42,056 nucleotides of DNA from an uncultured Lachnospiraceae bacterium (lineage in GTDB: Bacteria; Bacillota; Clostridia; Lachnospirales; Lachnospiraceae): positions 1 to 42,056 of the forward strand of contig CAJUTC010000031.1 of the NCBI GenBank assembly GCA_910589195.1. Reading direction: 5' to 3'. The translations under genes and the position numbers were made by a program. The notes below the pieces were generated by a model. That model searched no databases and was not told where the DNA came from. It was given only the letters and a program-made list of their open reading frames with translations. Positions 1 through 7,282 of this stretch are shown one piece after another. Every line of letters begins with the position of its first letter. Position 1 is the first letter of the stretch.

Positions 1-5
1 GGGTT

Positions 6-27
6 TGTCAAGTTAAATGTGTAAGTT
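6..27. repeat. Left terminal inverted repeat of the IS256 element
   Basis: This 22-bp stretch starts TGTCAAG and ends GTGTAAGTT. It matches the reverse complement of 1799-1820 at 18 of 22 positions. Confidence 0.75.
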
Positions 28-39
28 TTTTTATTTTTT

Positions 40-69
40 ATCAGCGGTTGTATACAGCCGCTGATTTTT
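40..69 (+). terminator. Hairpin with T-run just inside the IS left end
   Basis: A stem of about 12 bp (ATCAGCGG pairing with CCGCTGAT, extended inward through one G-U pair) spans 40-65 and is followed by five T residues. It reads as a rho-independent terminator for transcription entering the element from the left, which would shield the transposase gene from outside antisense transcription. On the minus strand the hairpin is followed by A residues, so it is not a classical terminator for the transposase message. Confidence 0.6.
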
Positions 70-129
70 GTGTGAAATATCATTTTAAATCAATCCCGGA
101 AACCGTTGTCAAGAGAACCGTGGAATAAT

Positions 130-303
130 GGGGCAGGGGCCCTGTTATGCCGCGAAAGTCTCTTGACATAAGGCTCTCAGAACATCCTTATCCTTCGGAA
201 AAGGGTCTTCCCTTTTCCGCGCTTCCGGCATGGACGGGTCTGGGCAGAGCCCGGCAAGTGGGTCAAGGGACTGGTCCCTTGCGGGTTCTTAGGGCAGAGC
301 CCT
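130..303. repeat. GC-rich array of short hairpins inside the IS
   Basis: The stretch holds several consecutive small inverted repeats: 197-218 (GGAAAAGGG/CCCTTTTCC), 242-252 (GGGC/GCCC), 264-281 (CAAGGGAC/GTCCCTTG) and 291-303 (AGGGC/GCCCT). A further pair, TGTCAAGAGA at 107-116 and TCTCTTGACA at 159-168, lies beside it. It is visibly more GC-rich than the rest of the element and forms the 3' part of the passenger frame. It resembles REP/MITE-type palindromic sequence. Whether it belongs to the IS or is nested in it cannot be decided here. Confidence 0.5.
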
Positions 304-452
304 GAGACGTCAGCATTCATAGCACTTGTGATCATATCTTCTATATCATCTAATGTGGATGTGAATTCCTCCCGGAGATCCTGGATCTGTGTGAGCACAT
401 CCTCCAACATCTCGCTGCATTCTTCAAAAGTAGTTTTATTTTGTCGCACCAT
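177..452 (-). CDS. Small IS passenger protein, N-terminal coiled coil, function unknown
   Basis: The frame starts 12 bases after the transposase stop codon and has a strong AGGAGG ribosome binding site about eight bases before its ATG, so it is very likely translated from the transposase message. Roughly residues 5-50 are acidic and heptad-like (rich in E, D, L and I) and probably form a coiled coil. After about residue 52 the product becomes rich in P, G, R and K where the frame runs into the GC-rich hairpin array, so the C-terminus may be a late addition or simply read-out of non-coding sequence. I do not recognise a family. A regulator of transposition or a partner of transposase is possible, but that is inference. 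Confidence 0.5.
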   Translation of the reverse strand: MVRQNKTTFEECSEMLEDVLTQIQDLREEFTSTLDDIEDMITSAMNADVSGLCPKNPQGTSPLTHLPGSAQTRPCRKRGKGKTLFRRIRMF

Positions 453-464
453 TATCCTTTCCTC

Positions 465-1724
465 CTATAATTCCTCATATTTTAAGATCCGTGACTGCAT
501 CTTATCATCCATGGACAGCTGGTTCCTGACCAGTGCCCAGTTGGCGACCGGCCGGCCGTTCCACTTCTTATATAATTCCGTGATCCGCAGGTACAGGGCT
601 TTTCTTACGGCGTCTTCGCTGGGAAAAGAACCCTTCTTTGTCACTTTACGGAAGCTGGAATTGACAGCTTCTATACTGTTAGTCGTATACATCACTTTGC
701 GTACTGCGCTCCCATAGTTGAAGAGCTGTTCCACATGCTGCCAGTTACGTACCCATACATCCACGGCCCCGGGATATTGGCTCCATGCCTGCTTAAACCT
801 CTCAAATTCTGCCTCTGCCGCTTTCAGGCTGGATGCGCCGTACACTTTCTTCAATTGGGCTGTATATGTTTTATAGTCTTTAGAGGGTATGTATCTGATA
901 GAATTGCGGATCAGATGCACGATACAGCGCTGGACCACTGCATCCTTAAAAATGGACCTTGCCCCTTCCTCCAGCCCGGATACACCGTCCATGCTGATGA
1001 ACAGCACATCCTCCACGCCGCGGGCTTTGATCTCATCAAAGATCTGCATCCAGTAATGTTTTCCCTCTGCTTCACCGATCCAGAGCCCTAAGATATCCTT
1101 GATCCCGTTTACGTCATATCCCAGGATCACATAAACAGCGAGGTTTTTTGTTTCCATCTCCTTGCGAACCGACACATACAGGCAGTCTACAAACAGAAAG
1201 GTATAAAATTTCTTAAGAGGACGGTTCTGCCATTCGTCAGCCGTTTCGATCACTCTGTCTGTGATCGCTGATATCGTATCATGGGATATCCCAAAGCCAT
1301 AAATATCCTCCACGGTATCGGCAATATCACGCTGGCTCATGCCCCTTGCATACATGGAAAGGACCTTATCCTCGATCCCGCTCACATCCCGTGTACGCTT
1401 TGGGATCACCTGCGGTTCAAAAGAGGCATCCCTGTCACGGGGTACCTCTACCGGGATATCTCCGTAAGTAGATTTCAGAGTCTTACTGTTGTATCCATTG
1501 CGGCGGTTTTCAGTACTTTTAGGGCCATGGTCATTGGATTCGTACCCCAGGTGGGAATCCATCTCTCCCTGCAGCATCGCTTCAAACATGGGGCCAAAGA
1601 TATCTTTGATCGCATCCTGCATGTCCTCTACATTTTTACAGTTGTACTGCTCCAGGATCGCCTTTGCTATTGCAACAGTCCTGGGGTCTCTTTTCTGTTT
1701 TCTTGCCATAAGTGTTGTGCTCAT
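465..1724 (-). CDS. IS256-family (mutator-type) transposase
   Basis: The 419-residue protein matches the family's usual length of about 400. It catalyses cut-and-paste or copy-out transposition through an RNase H-like DDE core. The visible signature includes LFVDCLYVSVR carrying the first Asp (about residue 180), FISMDGVSGL with the second Asp (about 245), and TTNSIEAVNSSFRKVTK carrying the catalytic Glu near 355. The N-terminal part holds a helix-turn-helix-like region (GMSQRDIADTVEDIYG). The start codon at 1724 has a GAAAGG site close upstream. The frame is intact, so the element may be active. It is followed by the small passenger gene and lies between the terminal inverted repeats. Confidence 0.93.
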   Translation of the reverse strand: MSTTLMARKQKRDPRTVAIAKAILEQYNCKNVEDMQDAIKDIFGPMFEAMLQGEMDSHLGYESNDHGPKSTENRRNGYNSKTLKSTYGDIPVEVPRDRDASFEPQVIPKRTRDVSGIEDKVLSMYARGMSQRDIADTVEDIYGFGISHDTISAITDRVIETADEWQNRPLKKFYTFLFVDCLYVSVRKEMETKNLAVYVILGYDVNGIKDILGLWIGEAEGKHYWMQIFDEIKARGVEDVLFISMDGVSGLEEGARSIFKDAVVQRCIVHLIRNSIRYIPSKDYKTYTAQLKKVYGASSLKAAEAEFERFKQAWSQYPGAVDVWVRNWQHVEQLFNYGSAVRKVMYTTNSIEAVNSSFRKVTKKGSFPSEDAVRKALYLRITELYKKWNGRPVANWALVRNQLSMDDKMQSRILKYEEL

Positions 1725-1768
1725 AATCCTTTCATTCCTTTCGTTTTAGAATACCGCACCTTATATAA

Positions 1769-1820
1769 AAAATAAAGTGCGTAAGTTTTGTTACCGGTAA
1801 CTTACACACTTTATTTTACA
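1769..1820. repeat. Right terminal inverted repeat with an inner mirrored copy (palindrome)
   Basis: The right terminal repeat (1799-1820) is preceded by its own near-perfect inverted copy at 1769-1787. The two 19-bp arms differ at one position and are separated by 11 bases that include the palindrome GTTACCGGTAAC at 1790-1801. The whole can fold into a long hairpin just upstream of the transposase gene. It could stop read-through into the transposase or mask its start site when transcribed from outside. The left end lacks this second arm. Confidence 0.65.
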
Positions 1821-2042
1821 CTCTCCGTTTCCGATAATTCTTCCGTCCAGTTTCATTATAACCATCATTTCCTCTGTCATAAACCCTTTGGAAACTCCGG
1901 TAGGAGTTACGAGTATCGTATCTTCTTGAATACGGCAGCTTATATTTCCGTCATTAGCCCCTACAAAACCGCTTTGATACACACGTTTTCCGATTTCCAC
2001 GATGGCTTTTCGTGCATCTGTTTCATTTAAGTATTGATTCAT
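1821..2042 (-). pseudogene. Class II aldolase, N-terminal fragment cut by IS256
   Basis: Starting at ATG 2042, about 74 residues read as the N-terminus of a class II (zinc-dependent, fuculose-phosphate type) aldolase/adducin protein. The family hallmark GANDGNISCRI is followed by ILVTPTGVSKGFMTEEMMVIMKLDG. The similarity stops exactly where the IS inverted repeat begins (1820), before the catalytic Glu and zinc-binding His residues. The remaining frame, which ends at 1791, is IS sequence. The missing part of the gene would lie left of the window. A polypurine stretch before the ATG is a weak ribosome binding site. It lies on the same strand as the catabolic genes at 2384-6845 and probably belonged to that set. 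Confidence 0.8.
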
Positions 2043-2201
2043 TTTCGTTTCTTTTCTTTTCCTTTCTGTTTCCTGTGTTTTGCCTGTTTTTATATGGCCG
2101 GATTCCAGCTTATGCAATTTTCACGGTTTGTCATTTGATAGCATTCAACCTATTTTTTATATGTCTGTGCTAAATATTTTGCGATTACCTAAGCTGATTC
2201 A

Positions 2202-2310
2202 GGCGTCAAAAGAGGGAAATGCACCCGCTTCATACCAGATATTGGCATATAAACTTAATTGCTGTAACAATATCTGGTATGAGTGCTGCGCTGAAGCTAT
2301 TTTTGACACC
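2202..2310. repeat. MITE-like or leader hairpin of about 110 bp
   Basis: A perfect 14-bp inverted repeat (CATACCAGATATTG at 2231-2244 and its complement at 2268-2281) is nested in an outer pair, GTCAAAA at 2205-2211 and TTTTGAC at 2301-2307. The whole can fold into one long imperfect hairpin between the permease gene and the broken aldolase gene. It may be a miniature mobile element or an RNA structure limiting read-through. The rest of the gap 2043-2383 shows no gene. Confidence 0.6.
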
Positions 2311-2383
2311 CTAATTCCAAGTTTCATTTATTGACAGGTGGACGTGATTTCAAACGTTCGCCGCAATCAGCGTTAGCCAGTTT

Positions 2384-3781
2384 TTAGCACCGGATGCCTA
2401 GTGATGCTAGAAGAGCAATGATGATTGCTGTGCCTATGGGGATTGCCACAGAACAGACAAACATATCCAGATATCCTTCTTTGTGGTTAATATTGCAAAG
2501 TGACAAGGTGGTAACTGTGGCTCCGTTGTGTGGAAGGGAATCCAGACCGCCAGAGGAAACGGAGGCAATCCGGTGCAGGACTTCCGGCCCGATGCCGATT
2601 TTGGCGCCAGCATCGATGAATGTGGCGGCAAGAGCTTCTAATGTTGCGCCCAGGCCACCGGAGGCAGAGGCTGTCATACCACAAAGAAGATTGACAGCTA
2701 AGATTTCTGATACCAACGGATTGGCGGAAATTGACAGGATAAACGCCTGAATGATTCCAAAAATAGCCAGGCCTTTGATGACTGCGCCGAATCCTACTAC
2801 TGCACAGGAATTAATTAATGGCATTAGTGAATTGGCGGCGGCTGTTTTTAAATCTCCTTTTAAGTGCTGACAAAGGCGTGGCAGGCTTACCAGGATTAGG
2901 TAAATGCTGGCAGCTAAAAGGGCGATAAGCACTGACCAGTTTCCGGACACCGCGCTAAGCTTCGTTTTGTATCCTTCCAGATATGCTGCGTCTGAACCAG
3001 GATAGTACACCTTTGAGAAGAACAAGTTTACACCAACGATCAGTAAAAACGCAATTACCGGATGGAGAATACCAGGCAGATCCTTCTCAGAAATTTCCGG
3101 CTCGTTTCCCTCATCTACATGGCTGCCGTACCCTTCTCCTTTGCAGCGGGCGGCTTTTTCACGTTTGGTAAGCCATAGCATGCCCAAACCAAACATGAGA
3201 AGAGATGCGATGATTCCCAGTACTGGGGCGGCAAAAGCATCCGTTCCAAAGTAAGTCATGGGAATGGTATTTTGAACTTGAGGGGATCCTGGCATGGCGG
3301 TCATAGTGAACGTAAATGCACCAAGAGCAATGGAACCTGGAATCAGCCGTTTGGGAATATCAGCTTGGCGGAATAGAGAGATAGCAATGGGAAGTACCAC
3401 AAAGGTTACTACAAATAAGGAAACGCCACCATAGGTCAGGATAGCACAGCAGAGGACTACAGACAAAATGGCTTTCTCTTTGCCTAGTTTTTGGGCAATA
3501 ACGTGTGAAATGGCATCTGCATATCCGGATACCTCCATGATTTTTGCGAATACTGCGCCGAATAGATACAATGGGAAATAATTTTTTGCGTAATTAGCAA
3601 ATCCGATCATATATGTTTCTGTGTAATCCGCCATAAGATGGGCGCTGCCGCCAGATGAAAATATCACAGCTACCATGGCGACGATAGGTGCGATGATGAT
3701 AACGCTGTGGCCCTTAAATGCCAGATAGATTAAAAGGAACAGCGCCAGAAATAATCCGATAATACTGATGAATGTATTCAT
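2384..3781 (-). CDS. GntP-family permease (organic acid:proton symporter)
   Basis: The 465-residue protein has about 12 hydrophobic segments along its length and the pattern of the GntP gluconate/acid-sugar symporter family. Visible features are the N-terminal LALFLLIYLAFKGHSVIIIAP, the loop with TAMPGSPQVQNTIPMTYFGTDAFAAP (about residues 160-185), and the C-terminal TASASGGLGATLEAL and SLPHNGATVTTL motifs. These proteins import gluconate-like or other hydroxy-acid substrates across the cytoplasmic membrane. A GGAGG site sits four bases before the ATG. It follows the Tm-1-like gene by about 100 bases on the same strand and is probably the uptake step for the pathway encoded around it. The actual substrate is unknown. 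Confidence 0.85.
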   Translation of the reverse strand: MNTFISIIGLFLALFLLIYLAFKGHSVIIIAPIVAMVAVIFSSGGSAHLMADYTETYMIGFANYAKNYFPLYLFGAVFAKIMEVSGYADAISHVIAQKLGKEKAILSVVLCCAILTYGGVSLFVVTFVVLPIAISLFRQADIPKRLIPGSIALGAFTFTMTAMPGSPQVQNTIPMTYFGTDAFAAPVLGIIASLLMFGLGMLWLTKREKAARCKGEGYGSHVDEGNEPEISEKDLPGILHPVIAFLLIVGVNLFFSKVYYPGSDAAYLEGYKTKLSAVSGNWSVLIALLAASIYLILVSLPRLCQHLKGDLKTAAANSLMPLINSCAVVGFGAVIKGLAIFGIIQAFILSISANPLVSEILAVNLLCGMTASASGGLGATLEALAATFIDAGAKIGIGPEVLHRIASVSSGGLDSLPHNGATVTTLSLCNINHKEGYLDMFVCSVAIPIGTAIIIALLASLGIRC

Positions 3782-3806
3782 ATTTCCTCCATATTAAATA
3801 CCACAT

Positions 3807-3843
3807 GGCATTTGCCGTATGCCAGTGGCGCTTGACAAATGCC
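3807..3843 (-). promoter_or_regulatory. Inverted repeat between the Tm-1-like and permease genes
   Basis: GGCATTTG at 3807-3814 and CAAATGCC at 3836-3843 form a perfect 8-bp inverted repeat, with a further GGCAT/ATGCC pair inside. In the minus-strand message this can fold upstream of the permease ribosome binding site. It may be an operator or an RNA processing or stability element that sets permease expression apart from the upstream genes. Confidence 0.4.
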
Positions 3844-3880
3844 GCAAAATGAAAAGCGTCAAATGTGATGTAATGTAGTG

Positions 3881-5164
3881 TCAGCAGCTAGTAATAGTTC
3901 TTAATGCGTTGGCAGCAGCCTGCTGGCAGGATAGATCGTTAATATTCCCATGTACATTTACTACTTTGATCTCTTTTTTCAGCAGGTGGCAGATCGTTTG
4001 GATAAATGCCTGGTCTGCTTTTGGATCATACATGGGGCCTCCAAAGGCGGCGGCTTCGCAAAAACCTTCATCCGGCAATATTAAAGTTACCGGAGCTTGG
4101 GAACGGTTTAGCCGTTCGGCCAAAACATGGGCCAGACGGACAGCCTCTTCTGGATAAATTTTAGTGTGGCAGATGCTTGCGTTATGATATACGGTTTTCC
4201 TTTTATGGATGTCTTCCGGAAGCCCTTTTCCATCTTCATCGATAAAGAAATCCAGCATATCCAAAGCACCTGGCACGACTACCATAGGAATGTTACTGCG
4301 GATAGCAGCTTCTAGCCGGTGGTCTGCGCCGGTGCAATATCCGCCCAGAATTTCACAGGTAATCTCATGAAGTGTCATATCTAAGATTACATCAAATTTT
4401 CCGGCGTCAATCAGAGCTTCCATACATCTGCCGCCTACGCCGTTTGCGTGGAAGCAAGTTTTTTCAAACTGTTGGTCTGGAAGCCGCCGAAGGGTTCCTT
4501 CCACTCCTTTTGAAGTAATTCCAAGCATTGTGGCTGCTACTTTTTTTCTGGTATCCGGCAGCATATTTCTTTGGTTCTTTAACATTCCGGAAGCAGCGTG
4601 GCAGACATTTAAAATTACTGTCTTTGTGGTATCATTCAGCATGGAAATATCCGCTACTGTATGAACGACCATAATGTCATTATCTCCCACATACTGTTCC
4701 ATAGTCCGTTTGCCGCATGCCAGGGAAGAGGCAATAATTTTAGGAACTCCAAAGGGAAGGGGTTTCATGGCAGCGGCGGCCATTCTGGCATTTTGACCGC
4801 CGCCGATGGAAATTACCCCGTCAAACCGGCCTTGCTGGTAAAAAATAGGAACAGCTTTTTCCAATGCCCGAGCCATGGTTTCAATACTGTCTGCCTTATT
4901 TAGCGGGTCAAATTCCTCCCAGGTCATTCCATAAACACGTAAGATTTCTTCTGGTCCAATCTGTGCTCCCCGGTCAGCTAAAGTTTTTGTACTGATATCA
5001 ATCAAAATCGGATCGCAGCCACAGCGGCGGATTTCATCGCACGCATACATGGTTTCCTCATACTTTGTGTCAAGGGAGGCAATGCATGCCAGCTTATTTT
5101 TTTGATTTGCCAAAGTGTTGCCCTGCGGTTTTGCGTCTGTGTTCGTTTGCGTTTTCCTTCCCAT
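3881..5164 (-). CDS. Tm-1-like ATP-binding domain protein (UPF0261 family)
   Basis: The 427-residue product matches the UPF0261/Tm-1-like family (about 400 residues), named after the tomato Tm-1 inhibitor of viral replication. The N-terminal half has LACIASLDTKYEE, the glycine-rich SIGGGQNARMA segment, and VPKIIASSLACGKRTMEQYVG. The C-terminal half includes HANGVGGRCMEALI, LDMTLHEITCEILGGYC and PGALDMLDF. Bacterial members sit in catabolic operons and their reaction is not firmly established. The gene begins nine bases after the hydrolase stop with an AAAGGTGG site, so the two are translationally close. About 20 extra polar residues precede the conserved start and may be a non-conserved tail. 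An enzymatic role in the local pathway is inferred. Confidence 0.85.
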   Translation of the reverse strand: MGRKTQTNTDAKPQGNTLANQKNKLACIASLDTKYEETMYACDEIRRCGCDPILIDISTKTLADRGAQIGPEEILRVYGMTWEEFDPLNKADSIETMARALEKAVPIFYQQGRFDGVISIGGGQNARMAAAAMKPLPFGVPKIIASSLACGKRTMEQYVGDNDIMVVHTVADISMLNDTTKTVILNVCHAASGMLKNQRNMLPDTRKKVAATMLGITSKGVEGTLRRLPDQQFEKTCFHANGVGGRCMEALIDAGKFDVILDMTLHEITCEILGGYCTGADHRLEAAIRSNIPMVVVPGALDMLDFFIDEDGKGLPEDIHKRKTVYHNASICHTKIYPEEAVRLAHVLAERLNRSQAPVTLILPDEGFCEAAAFGGPMYDPKADQAFIQTICHLLKKEIKVVNVHGNINDLSCQQAAANALRTITSC

Positions 5165-5173
5165 AATCCACCT

Positions 5174-5971
5174 TTACTTTCCGTATACTTTGCCAGACTC
5201 AACGATGGCAAGCATTTCCGGGGCATGGGTGGGGAGAATGTATTGGTTTCCCTTTGCCCTTCGTTTTAGTTCGCAGATACTTTGCCACTCCTCTTCAATG
5301 TTTAAGAATCTTGCGGGCGGAGTGACGGCATATCCAATTTCAGGGATTTCTTTTAAATTATCATAGGTGAAGATTAAATCGCCGCAGCAGTGGAATTGGC
5401 CTTCCCTGGTATTTACTATCACTGTTTGGGAACCTGCCGAATGGCCTGGGGTGGGATATACATAAATGCCATCCAGGATTTCACATTCTCCATCCAGCAA
5501 ATTGAAATATCTTCCATGGAATTGGGGCTGGATTCCAAGAGCCGGATATTCATAGGATTTGTAATACAGGGGAATTGGATTCATGGCATATTCATATTCT
5601 TTCCGCTGAACGTAAAGATTGGCATTTGCAAACTGATCCAGATAATAGACGTGATCCCAGTGAAGATGAGTGAAAATAATATCGGTAATTTCTGCCGGAT
5701 CTATGCCTAGCTTTTTTAGCTGCTGGTGAATGGCAAAGCCTTCTGGCTGGACCGAACCTGGGTGATGATATTTTCCGGCAATTTCTGTATTGGACATGCC
5801 AGTATCGATCATAATTTTCCGGTCTTTGCCCTGTACCAGAAAAACCGTAACCGGAAGTTGGATCGTTCCCTCTGTATCATAATATTTATGTACACTGTGA
5901 TGATACAGATAGGTTGCTTTGTTTGAGTTAACGAGGCCAGTGTTAATTGGGGTGATGGTATAATTTGTCAT
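5174..5971 (-). CDS. Metallo-beta-lactamase-fold hydrolase (lactonase-like)
   Basis: The 265-residue protein carries a complete two-metal MBL site: THLHWDH near residue 102, PGHSAGS near 173, CGDLIF near 194, and PTHAPE near 250. The spacing and size resemble the N-acyl-homoserine-lactone lactonase and related ring-opening hydrolases. No signal peptide is seen, so it is cytoplasmic. Placed just upstream of the Tm-1-like gene and the acid-sugar-type permease, it more likely opens a sugar-acid lactone or cleaves a pathway intermediate than quenches signals. That assignment is inference from context. An AAAGGAAC site precedes the ATG. Confidence 0.82.
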   Translation of the reverse strand: MTNYTITPINTGLVNSNKATYLYHHSVHKYYDTEGTIQLPVTVFLVQGKDRKIMIDTGMSNTEIAGKYHHPGSVQPEGFAIHQQLKKLGIDPAEITDIIFTHLHWDHVYYLDQFANANLYVQRKEYEYAMNPIPLYYKSYEYPALGIQPQFHGRYFNLLDGECEILDGIYVYPTPGHSAGSQTVIVNTREGQFHCCGDLIFTYDNLKEIPEIGYAVTPPARFLNIEEEWQSICELKRRAKGNQYILPTHAPEMLAIVESGKVYGK

Positions 5972-6245
5972 GGTTATGTTCCTTTCTTTGGTGTTTTATT
6001 TAGGCGTTTGAGAAAAACGATTCAAGATACATAGGATAGGCAACCCATACAAAATCAGGGGGCTTTGCTATTGGATTGGAACCTGCTTTTGTTTCGCTGA
6101 ACGAAACGCTTTATAGAGAAAACGCTTCCCAATTGCTTAAGAGGTTTCTGATTATGTGGAGAGCCAATGCGAGTGCTCTTCATTTTATCCAAATTGCTTT
6201 TAATGGCTTAATGCCTGATGACGCGTGCTATCCGTCTGGCAGTTA

Positions 6246-6845
6246 TCATACCTTTCTGACCCAATGCTGTTGCCACGCGATTTGGGCGGTTTCTTCTATC
6301 AGTTCGGCGATTTGCCCGGCTTTTACCGCGTTGGAGGCCATGGCTACGATTCCATGTCCTTTCAATATAAATGCCGATGTATCTGGCGCTTGATCCATTA
6401 CGGCAAAAACTTTGGGCAGTTCTTCTTCTGTTACTGCCTGGGTTGCTACATCAATTACTTGTATTGGCTTTTTCAATTTTAGTTCTGAATGAAGCGTTAC
6501 CAGGTTTAGCCAGGAAAAATTCAGGGAAATTAAAATGGAATATGGGCTATGGGTATGGATAATACCGCCGATATTCGCGTATCGCTTGTAAAGGTTTCCG
6601 TGAAGCGTGCTTTCCCTGGTGGGTTTGTAGGTTCCCTCCTGCAGATTGCCGGAAAAATCGGTAATAGTCAGGTTTTCTTCAGTACACTGTCCATAAGAAT
6701 AGCCGCTGGGTTTTACAATCATAAGATCGGTTCCGGGAATGCGTACGCTTAAATTCCCTCCGGTTCCTGTCTGGATACCGCTTTGATATGTCCTGGCTGC
6801 AGCCTGGAGAAAATCTGTTTTTGCTTTTAAAAATTCACGGTACAT
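6246..6845 (-). CDS. Class II aldolase/adducin family protein, intact
   Basis: The 199-residue protein has the full class II aldolase pattern: TGGNLSVRI and IVKPSGYSYGQ near the N-terminus, the catalytic Glu in TRESTLHGNLYKRY (about residue 79), the zinc ligands in IIHTHSPY (about 95-100) and the third His in LKGHGIVA (about 163). These enzymes cleave or epimerise phosphorylated sugars or decarboxylate sugar acids with a zinc enolate mechanism. A strong AAAGGAGG site lies upstream of the ATG. It is the first gene of the leftward set and is divergent from the GntR regulator. About 270 bases separate it from the hydrolase gene, with no gene visible there. It is distinct from the broken aldolase at 1821-2042, so the locus originally had two. 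Confidence 0.88.
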   Translation of the reverse strand: MYREFLKAKTDFLQAAARTYQSGIQTGTGGNLSVRIPGTDLMIVKPSGYSYGQCTEENLTITDFSGNLQEGTYKPTRESTLHGNLYKRYANIGGIIHTHSPYSILISLNFSWLNLVTLHSELKLKKPIQVIDVATQAVTEEELPKVFAVMDQAPDTSAFILKGHGIVAMASNAVKAGQIAELIEETAQIAWQQHWVRKV

Positions 6846-6940
6846 GGTATAAGGTGCCTCCTTTCAAAAGTATCCCAATTTAGGATTGCTAGTGACTTCT
6901 TCTGTGGGATTACATGAATATTGGTTTAAAATGACTGATT

Positions 6941-7102
6941 AATTGGTATTTGATTTGGTAAGTACTATGGGCATAATTTAACAGTATTGCAGACAAAAAT
7001 CAATATTTTTGTGCGATTTTGTCCCAAATTTCAAAATATATGCCAGACGGATGTGAAAATTGGTATATAATTGGAATAAAATTATGGATAAATAATTGGT
7101 AT
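6941..7102. promoter_or_regulatory. Three direct repeats of AATTGGTAT (candidate GntR operators)
   Basis: AATTGGTAT occurs at 6941-6949, 7058-7066 and 7094-7102 in the AT-rich 437-bp gap between the divergent aldolase and regulator genes, with partial copies nearby (TTGGTA at about 6955, ATTGGAAT at about 7069). A repeated motif in the shared control region of a regulator and its neighbouring operon is the expected place for autoregulatory operators. The assignment to this GntR protein is inferred. Confidence 0.45.
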
Positions 7103-7151
7103 TATTCCGAAAACTTGATGCCACTTTTTTGATATATTCGATGGTTTATTC

Positions 7152-7180
7152 TTGCTGAAAGTTTCGGTTCATGGTAAACT
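7152..7180 (+). promoter_or_regulatory. Candidate sigma-A promoter for the GntR gene
   Basis: TTGCTG, a 17-base spacer and TAAACT lie about 100 bases before the regulator start. Two small hairpins (GCGCT/AGCGC near 7207 and GGGAAA/TTTCCC near 7231) follow in the leader. Confidence 0.4.
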
Positions 7181-7282
7181 GGAAAAATGCAGGAGGTCGG
7201 CTTGGGCGCTCCCTAGCGCTTGGATATCATGGGAAATGCTTTCCCGGTTTGTAAAAAGGAATAAAAAGATAAGAAGGTAAAA

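Larger units (their letters stand above)
6..1820 (-). mobile_element. IS256-family insertion sequence, complete
   Basis: An element of about 1.8 kb is bounded by imperfect inverted repeats at 6-27 and 1799-1820 (18 of 22 positions match, both starting TGT and ending GTGTAAGTT). It carries an IS256-type transposase on the minus strand, a small downstream passenger frame and a GC-rich hairpin array near the left end. The right end falls inside a class II aldolase reading frame, so the element interrupts that gene. Only five bases lie outside the left repeat and they do not match the right flank, so no 8-9 bp target duplication can be shown. This could mean recombination between IS copies or an assembly edge. 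Confidence 0.85.

Noticed and set aside
735..1775. Plus-strand frames of 118 and 164 residues opposite the transposase gene
   Set aside because: They are antisense shadows of a gene with clear IS256 motifs and have no ribosome sites.
5174..5971. Quorum-quenching lactonase annotation for the MBL protein
   Set aside because: The metal motifs fit many MBL hydrolases, and the catabolic context makes signal degradation less likely than a pathway step.
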